Shown: positions 36,067-45,900 of the stretch, piece after piece
Layout: each line of letters starts with the position of its first letter
Numbering within the stretch: position 1 is the stretch's first letter
Assembly: GCA_964387075.1 (NCBI GenBank)
Contig: CAYLVB010000009.1
Span: 1 to 64,000 of the forward strand
Source: PALSA-968 sp964387075
GTDB taxonomy: Bacteria > Bacteroidota > Bacteroidia > B-17B0 > Aurantibacillaceae
Length of the DNA stretch: 64,000 nt
Direction of reading: 5' to 3'
Made by a program: the position numbers and the translations under genes
Notes under the pieces: generated by a model
What the model was told of the DNA's origin: nothing
The model's database searches: none
Seen by the model: the letters and a program-made list of their open reading frames with translations, nothing else

Positions 36067-36599
36067 TACGCGAACAGGTGGTAATAACAGGCATCCGCAT
36101 TACCAAAGCGGGACAGGTAAAACACTTTCAGGTGAAACTTCCAAAGAACACTACACGCATAATCGGTGTGGAACTTGGCGGGAGATGGCTCACCGAAACC
36201 AAAGGTGATGCGCCTGTTCCAGCAGAGGTAATAAAGGAAAGGACAAAGGAAGTGTTGGCATTAGAAGGAACACCAAGTTCACTTTTTTTTAAGCGCAGTC
36301 TGCTTATCGGGGAAATCAAATTGCAAAGCTGTGAAGAAGCTAACATCTTCTATGCAGCAGATGTGTTAGTGGACAATAACATCGGGCTTGGTGATTATTC
36401 ACAAAAGAAACTCTGGAGACCATCGGTATTTACGCACCAGACACACGCACTTGAAGAAAGGGTGATTGTGGACGGGGACAGTACGATCATTCAGGGAGTG
36501 TACAAAGACCGCTACACAGAGCAAACAAAACTAAGTCCGAACTACCTGATAAACCTGTACGTGTGGACAGAAAGACAAGAACCAGAAAAAACAAAGTAA
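36063..36599 (+). CDS. beta-rich structural-type protein
   Basis: A 178-residue protein, probably mostly strands (EQVVITGIRITKAGQVKHFQV, RIIGVELGGRWL, YLINLYVWTERQE). It overlaps the previous stop (ATGA) and is followed one base after its stop by the next start, so the three small genes form a translational unit. No family recognised; a minor capsid role is plausible. Confidence 0.55.
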   Translation: MIREQVVITGIRITKAGQVKHFQVKLPKNTTRIIGVELGGRWLTETKGDAPVPAEVIKERTKEVLALEGTPSSLFFKRSLLIGEIKLQSCEEANIFYAADVLVDNNIGLGDYSQKKLWRPSVFTHQTHALEERVIVDGDSTIIQGVYKDRYTEQTKLSPNYLINLYVWTERQEPEKTK

Positions 36600-36600
36600 G

Positions 36601-36927
36601 ATGACCATTGCATTAGCCTTAGAATACATCCCACGCAGAATGAAAGAGCTGGGTTACGGAGCGAACTACTACATACGTTTCAGGCACTTTGTATTGCAGC
36701 CAAACGAAAAAACAGAAGTAGATGCTTACAACCAATTCTTTATTCTGGTGGAAGAAGCAGCGGACGTAAAAGTAGAATCCGATTTTGGCTTGTATGACAT
36801 TGCGGAAGACAGCACCAACGAACAAAGCTACGAGCATCAGGGCGCAATCATCATTACCAACACAACAGACCGAATCAATCACCTGCGGTTTATTCAGGTG
36901 ATCCCTAAACATAAAACACTCAAGTAA
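36601..36927 (+). CDS. small hypothetical protein of the structural block
   Basis: A 108-residue, beta-rich acidic protein (YYIRFRHFVLQPNEKTEVDAYN, FFILVEEAADVKVE, GAIIITNTTDRINHLRFIQV). No family recognised. It lies between two genes with one-base gaps. Confidence 0.55.
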   Translation: MTIALALEYIPRRMKELGYGANYYIRFRHFVLQPNEKTEVDAYNQFFILVEEAADVKVESDFGLYDIAEDSTNEQSYEHQGAIIITNTTDRINHLRFIQVIPKHKTLK

Positions 36928-36928
36928 A

Positions 36929-37825
36929 ATGCCTATACAGTTTGACAATTTCGACCAGCAAAAAGTTGACCGCCTTAAAAACCATCTGGTAGCAATGGCG
37001 GAAAAAGGAAAAGCAAAGCACTACGAAATATTCGTAGATGGATTGAAAGCAGTTACCAAAACCGATGAACCAAGTGAGTTTGATGGTTATGAGGACTACA
37101 TGACTATTGACACCGAGCAAATCAGGATCATTATTTATAACTCCTCCTCCTCACCACGCAATGACCAATACGTTTTCATGGTGAAAGCCCGCAACCGCGA
37201 TGAAGCAAATAACATTGGCTTAAACGGTTTTGAGGTAAAGTCTCATTCCAAAAACAGTTTGAGTGAGTGGAGACAAAAACAAACCCTGAAAACATCTGAG
37301 CAAATGGAAATCGCGGCATTAAAAAGAGAAAATGCCGAGTTGCGCCAAGAGTTACAGGAGACCGAAGAATATGCCGATCAATTGGCCGCAGCGGTAGAAG
37401 CTGCAAAAGCCAACGGAAATAAAATCGGTGGTGTTCATTGGGGAGACGTTGTATCAGTTGCCTTAGAAGGTCTGGTAAGACGTAACACACACCTCATTGC
37501 GCAGATACCAGCCGTTTCAGGTCTGGCAGGTTTAATCGAGAAAGACAACAACCGCATTGAATCCCCACAGGAAAACGCGGAAGTGTCCTTTAAGAAAAAA
37601 GAAACCAGTACAAATGCCAATGCCAGCAACAATGCTCCTGCATTGACCGATGAGGAAAAACAATTTATCGGTTTGTTCCGTGAACTGGAAAAACTCTTTA
37701 CAGAGGATGAGATGGGACAGGTAATGCAGATCCTCGATGCCCTGAGCAAAGACAAAACCCAACTGCAACCTGTGGCAGAGTTGCTCTACGAAGATGAGCA
37801 GGAAGAACAGGAAGAAACAAAGTAA
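36929..37825 (+). CDS. coiled-coil protein of the structural block
   Basis: A 298-residue protein. The first about 100 residues are mixed alpha/beta. Residues about 120-160 are a coiled coil (MEIAALKRENAELRQELQET). The rest is Asn/Glu-rich, with an acidic tail (YEDEQEEQEETK). It might be a scaffold or an internal particle protein; no family is recognised. Confidence 0.55.
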   Translation: MPIQFDNFDQQKVDRLKNHLVAMAEKGKAKHYEIFVDGLKAVTKTDEPSEFDGYEDYMTIDTEQIRIIIYNSSSSPRNDQYVFMVKARNRDEANNIGLNGFEVKSHSKNSLSEWRQKQTLKTSEQMEIAALKRENAELRQELQETEEYADQLAAAVEAAKANGNKIGGVHWGDVVSVALEGLVRRNTHLIAQIPAVSGLAGLIEKDNNRIESPQENAEVSFKKKETSTNANASNNAPALTDEEKQFIGLFRELEKLFTEDEMGQVMQILDALSKDKTQLQPVAELLYEDEQEEQEETK

Positions 37826-37845
37826 TAACCCTTAAAAAAGACAGT

Positions 37846-38028
37846 ATGAAAAAATACACCTACGAGCTGGAGATAACAGCCAGCAACGAAAAGGAAGCCG
37901 ACACCAAAATGGAAGCATTGACCGTGCTGGCTTCAAAACTCTCCGCTAAAGAGCTTGAAAAATTAGCGCATGTAGTAAAGAACGATCCTGTAAAAACAGC
38001 TTTGGCAAAAAAAGCATTGGGAGTGTAA
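37846..38028 (+). CDS. very small basic helical protein
   Basis: A 60-residue protein (MKKYTYELEITASNEKEADTK start, helical end with many Lys and Ala). It sits 20 bases after the previous gene and 12 before the next. No family recognised. Confidence 0.5.
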   Translation: MKKYTYELEITASNEKEADTKMEALTVLASKLSAKELEKLAHVVKNDPVKTALAKKALGV

Positions 38029-38040
38029 TAGTAAAAAGCA

Positions 38041-38763
38041 ATGAGTAGCGCAGTAAAAAAACGGAAAACAAATATTGATGCTTTGGTAGCTGAAAGGCAG
38101 CAAGGCAACAATGAAGGTATTAGCCTGAAGGAGAAAGTGATTTACTCACTTCTGGCTGCTGCTGGTGTAACTGGAATAATTGTGCTTGGTAAAAAACTCA
38201 TTGATAAAACAATCTCCAACAAAGCACACGCTAAAAGTTTTGAGGACGGTACACCAGAAACAGTTGCCAAGCAAATCAAAATGGCATTTGAAAATGATGG
38301 TTACTGGGGAACAGACACAGATGCACTACGCAGAGTATTGACCAACATAAAAAGCAGGGATGAATTAAACAAGGTCTTTAAAGCCTATAAGAAAGAGTAC
38401 CACTCAAACTTGTACGAGAACATGAGCGATGAGCTGCAAACTACCGAGTACAATGAGATGCTTCAGATTATAGCCGCAAAACCTGAAAAGGCTGGACAAG
38501 CCCCGACTGCAAATCAATACAACGCATGGGCAAAACGATTAAAGGCTGCCTTTGATAAATCTTACGGCTTCTTGCCCGGTACGGATGAAGAAGCAATTAA
38601 GGCAGTCTTTAACGAAATCCCCTCACAGGCAGCATATATCAATGTAGGCAAGGCTTACTACAAGGAGTATGGGGCTAACCTGACCGATGACTTAAAAAGC
38701 GAATTGGAGATGTGGGAATACGGAGACTATATGAAAATCATACTTGCAAAACCCAAAGCCTGA
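38041..38763 (+). CDS. membrane-anchored protein with two annexin-like repeats
   Basis: A 240-residue protein with an N-terminal membrane helix (VIYSLLAAAGVTGIIVLG, residues 33-50). Residues about 73-148 and 158-238 are two copies of a 75-80 residue helical repeat. The second closely follows the annexin pattern: PGTDEEAIKAVFNEI, KAYYKEYGANLTDDLKSEL, GDYMKIILA; the first has WGTDTDALRRVLTNI and KAYKKEYHSNLYENMSDEL. Annexin repeats bind phospholipids, often with Ca2+. A particle protein that contacts a membrane is a natural guess. The likeness is from pattern reading only. Confidence 0.65.
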   Translation: MSSAVKKRKTNIDALVAERQQGNNEGISLKEKVIYSLLAAAGVTGIIVLGKKLIDKTISNKAHAKSFEDGTPETVAKQIKMAFENDGYWGTDTDALRRVLTNIKSRDELNKVFKAYKKEYHSNLYENMSDELQTTEYNEMLQIIAAKPEKAGQAPTANQYNAWAKRLKAAFDKSYGFLPGTDEEAIKAVFNEIPSQAAYINVGKAYYKEYGANLTDDLKSELEMWEYGDYMKIILAKPKA

Positions 38764-38769
38764 TACACC

Positions 38770-39675
38770 ATGAAAAAGAATAACAATAACACAGGCAGTG
38801 AAACGCCAAAGAAAAGCAACGGAAAGAAATGGTTGCTGATTGGTTTGGGCGTAGCAGCAACAGGAGCTTTGTCGTATTTCGGCTGGCAATACTGGAAAAA
38901 GAAAAAAGAAGAAAGCAGCGAGGCTGAAAATGATGCACCCGATTTTCCTTCGCAGAATACTTCCAGCTACACGCCAAAACCCAAAGCAGCCCCAACGCGC
39001 AATGATGACTTTCCTTTAAAGAAAGGCAGCAAGGGAGCAAATGTAAAAGCCTTACAACAATACCTGTTAAGCAAGTTAGGCGCAAGTGCGCTTGGCAAAA
39101 GCGGAGCTGACGGGGATTTTGGAACTAAAACAGAGGACGCACTAAAGAAAGCTGGCTTATCATCCGTAATTGATGAGACCACTTTCAATGTGCTGACAAA
39201 AGGGAGTAGTCCAGACCCTTCCAATACAGCATCCTTGCTTTATTATGCTGCAACCAAGAAGGATTTTACGAAGGTAATTACCATCCTGAAAACACTCCGC
39301 AATACCAGCGATTATAAAGCAGTCAGCGATGTGTTTGTGAACTATCGGATTAACGGAGTACGCCAAACCCTTGTAAATGGCTTGTTAAACAGCTTTAGTG
39401 ATGAGAAGCAGAAACAAGCCATACGGTTAGCTTTCTCCAGCATAGGACTAAAATACGATGGCAGCAAATGGTCGCTCTCTGGAATTGATGAAGCCAACAT
39501 GCTGATAACGGTTCGCCCGACACGGGTTTGGAAAAGTCCGAAGGAATCTGTTAGCGTACCCGCTAACATGGTACTTGGCAAAGAAGTTACCAAACGCGGA
39601 AACTACACGCTCTTTGAAAATCACAACCAATTTTTTCTTGTAGAAAGCCCGCATGTCGGCTATTACAGAAAGTAA
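38770..39675 (+). CDS. membrane-anchored peptidoglycan-binding protein
   Basis: A 301-residue protein with a membrane helix (WLLIGLGVAATGALSYFGWQ, 21-40), a PG_binding_1-like domain (about 82-142: LKKGSKGANVKALQQYLLSKLG, ADGDFGTKTEDAL), a helical domain (150-240) with some likeness to the annexin-like repeats of the previous protein, and a C-terminal SH3-like strand region (RVWKSPKESVSVPANMVLG to VGYYRK). It may bring the particle or its entry machinery to the cell wall. Confidence 0.68.
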   Translation: MKKNNNNTGSETPKKSNGKKWLLIGLGVAATGALSYFGWQYWKKKKEESSEAENDAPDFPSQNTSSYTPKPKAAPTRNDDFPLKKGSKGANVKALQQYLLSKLGASALGKSGADGDFGTKTEDALKKAGLSSVIDETTFNVLTKGSSPDPSNTASLLYYAATKKDFTKVITILKTLRNTSDYKAVSDVFVNYRINGVRQTLVNGLLNSFSDEKQKQAIRLAFSSIGLKYDGSKWSLSGIDEANMLITVRPTRVWKSPKESVSVPANMVLGKEVTKRGNYTLFENHNQFFLVESPHVGYYRK

Positions 39676-39701
39676 AACAAAACCATTTAGAAACAACAAA
39701 A

Positions 39702-40148
39702 ATGAAAATAAAAAGAAACATACAATACATCGTGATCCATTGCACAGCTACGCAACCCAGCGCGACAATTGAAAGCATAAAAAAATACTGGAAAGAAGTA
39801 CGTGGCTGGCATGACGTACCTGGCTATCACTACATCATCAAACCCGATGGCGAAGTAGTGCAGCTTTTGGACGAAAACAAAAACAGCAATGGAGTGTACC
39901 AGCATAACAGCCAATGTATCAATATCGCTTACATCGGAGGTATTGACAAAGCTGGCAAACCGAAGGACACCAGAACACGCGCACAGGAACATGCCATGTT
40001 CGATTTAATCGTGGAGCTTACAGAAAAGTACAAAGGAGCAAACGTCTTAGGACACCGCGATTTTCCAAATGTGGCAAAAGCATGTCCGTCTTTCGATGTG
40101 AAAACATGGTTAGCGAATTATCACCCTGATATTGATTTAGCTGCTTAA
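39702..40148 (+). CDS. N-acetylmuramoyl-L-alanine amidase (Amidase_2)
   Basis: This 148-residue enzyme cleaves the amide bond between muramic acid and the stem peptide. It has the T7 lysozyme-type zinc ligands: His in YIVIHCTATQ, His in LGHRDFPNVAKACPSFD and the Cys in that same motif, plus the catalytic Tyr region at PGYHYIIKPDG. Size matches phage amidases without a cell-wall domain. It has no signal peptide, so it needs a holin or membrane release, and lies among peptidoglycan and membrane genes: a lysis or entry module. Confidence 0.92.
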   Translation: MKIKRNIQYIVIHCTATQPSATIESIKKYWKEVRGWHDVPGYHYIIKPDGEVVQLLDENKNSNGVYQHNSQCINIAYIGGIDKAGKPKDTRTRAQEHAMFDLIVELTEKYKGANVLGHRDFPNVAKACPSFDVKTWLANYHPDIDLAA

Positions 40149-40150
40149 CC

Positions 40151-40885
40151 ATGTTAGGACGTGTCAAAGCATTATTAAAGCACAAGGGCTTCCAGCTTTT
40201 CACCAGACCATACGAGCTGAACATCGTTGGTCTAAGAAGTAAAAGTATTATCCCTAATCGTTTCGATGATGAATTGCATGTGTTCTACAAAACATCAGCC
40301 CTGCATTGGGAATACCATGTGTTCAAGGTTACAACCGATCCGGGAACATTCTGGTTACAAAACCCGATGCAGCCGCAGGGAACGGCAATACTGGCAGAGG
40401 GACAATACAAAAATGCGTATGCAATCGGTTTGCATCGCGGACAGTATGAAGCCTTAGTGCAGGTAAAGCCAATTACCATCATGCGGGACTATGACCGAAA
40501 CGCCGTGCTGGATTTTTACAATGGGAAAATATTACGAGGGTATTATGGCATCAACATACATCGAGCCAACCGCGTAGGCAAAACAAAAACCGTTGATAGA
40601 AATTCAGCAGGCTGTCAGGTCTTTTCAAACGCCAGCGATTTTGCAGCATTCATGCAGCTTTGCGCAAAGCATAAAAAACTGTACGGAAATCAGTTCACGT
40701 ATTCCCTGATAGATTTTCGTTCATGGCGCAGGCAAAGCATACGAAGGGCAAGCTACTTCGCTGCGGGATTGTTAGGCTTGGGGATAGCAGGTTATTTCTA
40801 TATGCAAAATCAAAACAAAGGAAAACATGAGCAACTTTTTAAAAGAATTACTAAAAGACAAAACCAACGGTTACAGTCTGCGTGA
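40151..40885 (+). CDS. possible L,D-transpeptidase (YkuD)-like protein with C-terminal membrane helix
   Basis: A 244-residue protein. Around residues 135-165 it has YYGINIHRANRVGK followed by DRNSAGCQVF, which recalls the HxxxxxxxxS.GC motif of YkuD L,D-transpeptidases and related wall enzymes. A membrane segment (YFAAGLLGLGIAGYFYMQ) lies near the end. It starts two bases after the amidase gene stop. It could modify peptidoglycan or be a decoy fold; the match is limited to the active-site region. Its end overlaps the next gene by 59 bases. Confidence 0.55.
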   Translation: MLGRVKALLKHKGFQLFTRPYELNIVGLRSKSIIPNRFDDELHVFYKTSALHWEYHVFKVTTDPGTFWLQNPMQPQGTAILAEGQYKNAYAIGLHRGQYEALVQVKPITIMRDYDRNAVLDFYNGKILRGYYGINIHRANRVGKTKTVDRNSAGCQVFSNASDFAAFMQLCAKHKKLYGNQFTYSLIDFRSWRRQSIRRASYFAAGLLGLGIAGYFYMQNQNKGKHEQLFKRITKRQNQRLQSA

Positions 40886-41048
40886 AGTGATAATCGCAAT
40901 CTGTATGCTACTTGTCGTAGTTAGTTGGTTTGCGCAATTGGTGTTTAACATCTCCACTCCAGAGTATATGTTTTACGCCATTGTGAGCCTTATTGCCGCA
41001 GGATGCTTCGGTTATAGCATCGAAAGAAAATCAAATACTAACAAGTAA
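40827..41048 (+). CDS. holin-like small membrane protein
   Basis: A 73-residue protein with two membrane helices (EVIIAICMLLVVVSWFAQLVF and YAIVSLIAAGCFGYSI) and a charged N-terminus and C-terminus, as in class II holins. It starts inside the end of the preceding gene. Position within the amidase module supports the guess. Confidence 0.55.
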   Translation: MSNFLKELLKDKTNGYSLREVIIAICMLLVVVSWFAQLVFNISTPEYMFYAIVSLIAAGCFGYSIERKSNTNK

Positions 41049-41060
41049 AAAGCAAACATT

Positions 41061-41699
41061 ATGCAAGCAGTAAAAAGTAAATTCGGAATCCTTATCGCAC
41101 TCTTATTGTGCGTAACCGTTGTAGGAACATGCACATTTCTTGACCATCCTACGGACACATCACTGCATCCGGTAGATACAACTTTCGTTCAGCAATGGAA
41201 GCAGGAAAAGTTACAATTACAAAAGCAGTACGAAAGTAAAATTGCTACCCTGCAAACGCAAAAAGACAGTCTGCAAAGTATCCTCAGCGAAAAGAAAAAA
41301 GCTCTTACCGTGTATCGTGTAAAGGCAAAGTCTTTACAGGAGCAATTGACGGCTTTCATATTAGCTGATACTTCCTGTTCAGATACGATCCTGCCCATTG
41401 CCCAAAATTATTTTGCAGCACAGGCACAAAGCGATAGTACCTGCAATGAGACGATAGAAAGCCTTGAACAAATTGTAGCTAACAGGGACAGTTCCATATT
41501 CATTCATAAACAAATTGAAACGAACCTGCGGGATTTACAAAAAGAGCAACAGTTAAGAGAACAACTATTGACCGAACAACTTAAAACCGCTTTTAAAGTT
41601 CAGCGAAAGAAAACTATCCAGAACAAATTTTTAGCAAGCGGTCTGGTGTTCATCACAGGATTTACAACCACGCTTTTAATTACTCAATCATTAAAATAA
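41061..41699 (+). CDS. spanin-like protein with N- and C-terminal membrane segments
   Basis: A 212-residue protein. It has an N-terminal hydrophobic segment (FGILIALLLCVTVVGTC), a long coiled-coil middle (LQLQKQYESKIATLQTQKDS, SLQEQLTAF, LRDLQKEQQLREQLLTEQ) and a C-terminal membrane helix (GLVFITGFTTTLLITQSL). That layout resembles a unimolecular spanin that links both membranes, except that no clear lipobox is seen. It follows the amidase and holin-like genes. Confidence 0.58.
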   Translation: MQAVKSKFGILIALLLCVTVVGTCTFLDHPTDTSLHPVDTTFVQQWKQEKLQLQKQYESKIATLQTQKDSLQSILSEKKKALTVYRVKAKSLQEQLTAFILADTSCSDTILPIAQNYFAAQAQSDSTCNETIESLEQIVANRDSSIFIHKQIETNLRDLQKEQQLREQLLTEQLKTAFKVQRKKTIQNKFLASGLVFITGFTTTLLITQSLK

Positions 41700-41708
41700 C
41701 AAACACGC

Positions 41709-41906
41709 ATGAAAGAAAAAACACTGGTCTCCACCTTCACCCTGATAGGTTCTCTGGCTTCTTACTATTATGGGAAAACACACGATAAAGATGTAGTGCC
41801 GTATGTGATGATTGGCGGCTTTATCGGTGCATGGGTAGGAGAAATTATCGCCAAAGCAATCGAAGCAAATAAAGACAAGGACAATAATTCCAAAAACGAA
41901 AATTAG
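41709..41906 (+). CDS. small membrane protein near the lysis genes
   Basis: A 65-residue protein with two hydrophobic segments (LVSTFTLIGSLASYYY and VMIGGFIGAWVGEIIAKAI) and a Lys/Asp/Asn-rich C-terminus. It might be a second holin or a particle membrane protein. No family recognised. Confidence 0.5.
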   Translation: MKEKTLVSTFTLIGSLASYYYGKTHDKDVVPYVMIGGFIGAWVGEIIAKAIEANKDKDNNSKNEN

Positions 41907-41907
41907 T

Positions 41908-42468
41908 ATGGCAACAGAAATCACCAATAACGGCGCAAGCCTCAAAATCAATAAGGATACGCAGGTGCGTAACATTATGAAAAACCAGATACAGGAAATC
42001 GCGGTAGTAAAAACCAACGTCATTAAAATTGATATAGGCAAGGGAGCATTATATAACGTGTTCATTCCCTATGCAGATGTAACTGTACCCGCTACCGCAA
42101 ACCCTGAAGCATTAAGGGATGCTATCAATGATATGCTTGCTTCAACCGTTACCGCAGGAACGGCAACGGAGGCAAAACAAACCGAAGAAATCAATAAGCT
42201 CAATGCTATTAACGAACAAGTCAGTAGCATTAAAACTTCGGTGAGTGCATTGGATAGCAAAATTTTCTTTGATCCTGTTTTGATTGACGAAAGCAATCCG
42301 CAGGTAATTTATAAGGGGTTCGCCAGTCCCGCAGCCAAACAAGATGAGGCAGTCTGGGCAATCCAGAAGATCACCAACACAGGCGAGGTATGCACTTACC
42401 AATGGGCAGACGGTAACAAAAATTTCGATAACATCTGGAACGACAGAGCTACTCTAACCTACGCATAA
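41908..42468 (+). CDS. virion protein with phage-type C-terminal motif
   Basis: A 186-residue protein. The C-terminal 60 residues (VIYKGFASPAAKQDE, then WAIQKITN and WADGNKNFDNIWNDRATLTY) resemble a module that, from memory, ends many phage virion proteins, including those of tailed phages. The N-terminal part is strand-rich, followed by a short helical linker. It starts one base after the previous stop and is followed one base after its own stop by the spike candidate. Confidence 0.6.
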   Translation: MATEITNNGASLKINKDTQVRNIMKNQIQEIAVVKTNVIKIDIGKGALYNVFIPYADVTVPATANPEALRDAINDMLASTVTAGTATEAKQTEEINKLNAINEQVSSIKTSVSALDSKIFFDPVLIDESNPQVIYKGFASPAAKQDEAVWAIQKITNTGEVCTYQWADGNKNFDNIWNDRATLTYA

Positions 42469-42469
42469 C

Positions 42470-42991
42470 ATGGGAAACTTTTTAGACATACTTTCAGGAC
42501 GCTTCTTTAATTTTCGTAAAGCGGTAGGCTTGGATATTAATACAGGTGTCTCTGACACCCTGATCGTAACGCCTAAAGCACTTTCCCAAAGCGATGTATT
42601 CAGCAACACCAGCATACCGCTGGTGTTGTCTGCTTCGCTTAGTTCCAAGACAGGAAGCAATGTCAACAGCGCCTCCTTTTTTCTCATTCCAACTAACGGT
42701 TATTTTTTTCCGAACCGCAAAACAAAAATACAGGCACAGCTCTTTGCCTTTGCTATTGCCGATGCTGGCTGCACAGGCGAAATCTGCTTAGTAGATGCAA
42801 ATACGAACACAGTTGTCCCGAACACTACTTTTTCATTTACTACTACTTCATGGACTTGCGTTAATGGAGGATTGATTGAAGTGGAGGCTGGCAAAATGTA
42901 CACCATCGCAATCCGTAAATCTATTGGAGCAACTAATAAAGCAGTTCAATTACGCGCAGCTACGATAACACTTAAATTATTAAGCAACTAA
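42470..42991 (+). CDS. beta-rich protein, candidate spike or receptor-binding protein
   Basis: A 173-residue protein rich in strands and Thr/Ser (VFSNTSIPLVLSASLSS, FLIPTNGYFFPNRK, TFSFTTTSWTCVNGG, AVQLRAATITLKLL). This composition is usual for receptor-binding or spike domains. It lies between the virion-like gene and the giant methylase-helicase gene, sharing one base with the latter's start. No family recognised. Confidence 0.5.
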   Translation: MGNFLDILSGRFFNFRKAVGLDINTGVSDTLIVTPKALSQSDVFSNTSIPLVLSASLSSKTGSNVNSASFFLIPTNGYFFPNRKTKIQAQLFAFAIADAGCTGEICLVDANTNTVVPNTTFSFTTTSWTCVNGGLIEVEAGKMYTIAIRKSIGATNKAVQLRAATITLKLLSN

Positions 42992-45900
42992 TGAAAAGCA
43001 TATTGCCAGATAACCTGAGAGAGTTTGTTTCATTCGTTGAAAAGGATTTGCGTATTGGCTATAAACACAACAAACGCAGCATTGAGGCATTGGCTTACTC
43101 TTTAAACATTTCTGACAGAACAGAAATAAAAGAACTCACCGAGCTGGCAATAGTAAATATTGCCAGAGAGATTGCGCAAGGTAAAGGAACAGTACAGGAG
43201 AAATACGAAAAGATAGTAGAGCTGTATAATAATCAAATGATACTATCGCACCGTACCAGCCAGAGTATTTTATTACAGCAATATTCAACACCAGCCCCCA
43301 TTGGTTATTTAATGGGTGTCTATTGCGGTTTGCCAGACCTCCATATCAAAGGCGGCTATGCCTTTGAACCAAGTGCGGGAAACGGCTTATTGACAATTGC
43401 AGCCAAACCAGAGCGCGTATATGTAAATGAAATTGATGTTACACGCAACCGCAATTTAAAGACACAAGGCTATGCCAATGTGTTTAACCGTGATGCGACA
43501 GCTCCCTTCTCTTACATTGATTTACAGGGAACATTTCAGGCGGTACTAACCAATCCGCCCTTTGGCATTTTAGATAAAGCTATTGACTATAACACCTTTC
43601 CAATAAGGGTACTGGATCACCTAATGGCTTTACGCGCTCTGGACACTATGGCCTTTGATGGTAAAGCAGCCATTATCATTGGCGGTCATACCAAATGGGA
43701 TAATCTGGGAAGAATACAAAAAGGGAAAAACAGGATTTTTTTCAATTACCTGTATCGCCATTATAACGTGGAAGATGTGATACAAATTGATGGACACAGA
43801 CTATATACCAGACAAGGTACTGGCTTTCCTGTACGACTGATTTTAATTAACGGCAGAAAAGAAAAACCAATTGGAAATGCCCCGGTGAAAAATGAAGAAC
43901 ACAGCAGGGTAATAAAAACCTTCACCGAATTATTTGAACGGGTGATGGCTGTAACCGAAGAAACCACATTAACAACACCAAGCATGTTAGATATAGAAGC
44001 ATTAAAACAAAAAGCAAAACTGATACAGGCACAATTAAACAAAACGGATAACCTGAACGGAACAGAAAACGACTTAGGCTCTCCCTATATGCCAGCCTCC
44101 AAAAGTTGTGTAGTGCTGAACACACAAGTACCCGATTCTATGAGCTTTGAAACACAGGCTGCGCTTACCCGCATCAAAACAGAGGTTGGCGGCAACATGG
44201 ATAATTTTGTCCGACACCGTTTAGGTTATGCTACACACTTCGCGCTTTGTCAAGCCCTGTCAGCCGAACAGATAGATGCCGTTGCAATGGCAATCTATAA
44301 CATTGAGGCCAGAGGACAAGGTATGATTATCGGAGACCAGACAGGTATCGGTAAAGGGCGTATTGCAGCAGCCATGATCCGCTATGGAGTGCAGCGCGGA
44401 TTAAAACCGATTTTCATTACTGAAAAAGCTAACCTGTTTTCAGACATTTACCGCGACCTTTCAGCAATTGGCTCTGCACACTTCAAGCCTTTTATTATTA
44501 ACGGAAGGGAAACCAAAACCGATATTAAAGATGAAGATGGTAACGTCGTTTATCAGGCTCTTGCACCCTCCGAGCAAAACACCGTTTTTGAAGATCAGGT
44601 CATTCCAGCAAATTATGATTTTGTTGTAGGTACTTATTCGCAGTTTAATTCTTTCGAGAAAAAACCGCTAAAGCCGAATTTCCTGATGCACGTTGCTAAA
44701 AACAATTTGCTCATTATGGATGAAGCGCATAATTCAAGTGGTTCAAGTAATACAGGTGAGTTTATGCAGCGTGTGGTACGTGATACCGCAGGTGTAGTAT
44801 TTCTTTCGGCTACGTTTGCCAAACGTCCAGATAACATGCCTATCTACGCTATGAAAACAGCGATCAGCGAAGCCAATATGACAAAGGATGAATTGGTAGA
44901 AGCAATCCAACAAGGCGGTGTAGCCTTACAGGAAATCTTATCGAGCCAGCTCGTAGCGGAAGGTCAAATGATACGCAGGGAGCGCAGCTTTGAAGGTGTG
45001 GAAGTAAACTACATTTCATTGGAGACTTATGAAGAACAACATAAGAAAACTGCCGACAGCATTACCAAAGTTCTACGCGACATTATTTCTTTTCAGAGTA
45101 ACCATGTTGATAAACAAGTGGACGAGCTTGATAAGATAGCCGTTGCAGAAGGTAAGGAAGTAGAATTGCGCGAAGGGACTTCACAGGCTGGTGTAGATAA
45201 CATACCGTATTTCTCAAAGGTGTTCAACGTCATTAACCAAATGCTATTTAGCATTAAAGCGGATGCCGTAGCCGACAGAGCCATAGAGCGATTGAAAGAA
45301 GGTAAAAAACCTGTGATTGCTTTTGCCTCTACAATGGGAAGTTTTATTGAGCAAATGGAAAACGAACAAGGTTTACCTGTAAGCGATGGCGATTTAATCA
45401 ATAATGATTTTGCTGAAGTATTAAGGCGTGGGCTTAACGGAGTAATGCGTTACACCGAAAAAGACGTAAACGGAGAATCTGTTTTTAAAACTTTTGATCT
45501 GGCAGAGCTGGATGAAGATGCGCGAAAAGAATACAACCGCATCCTTAATGAAATAAACGCGATCAGCACAGGTATTTCAATCAGCCCTATTGACATGATA
45601 ATACAAAAGCTGGAAAGTGCTGGTTATAAAGTTGCCGAAGTAACAGGAAGAAAATTTGCCGTACAGCCTAATGCAAAGGGGAACAAAGGACTTGTTATTT
45701 CGCGCAAAAAATTAAATACCAATGATGCCTTTCGTATGTTCAACAACAATGAAGTTGATGTGCTGATGATTAATCAATCAGGTAGTACAGGCGCATCGGC
45801 TCATGCTATTGTTACTCCGAAAGTACCTACCGAACAGATAAGACAGCGTGTAATGATTGTGTTACAGGCAGAGCTTGACATTAATACCGAAGTACAAAAG

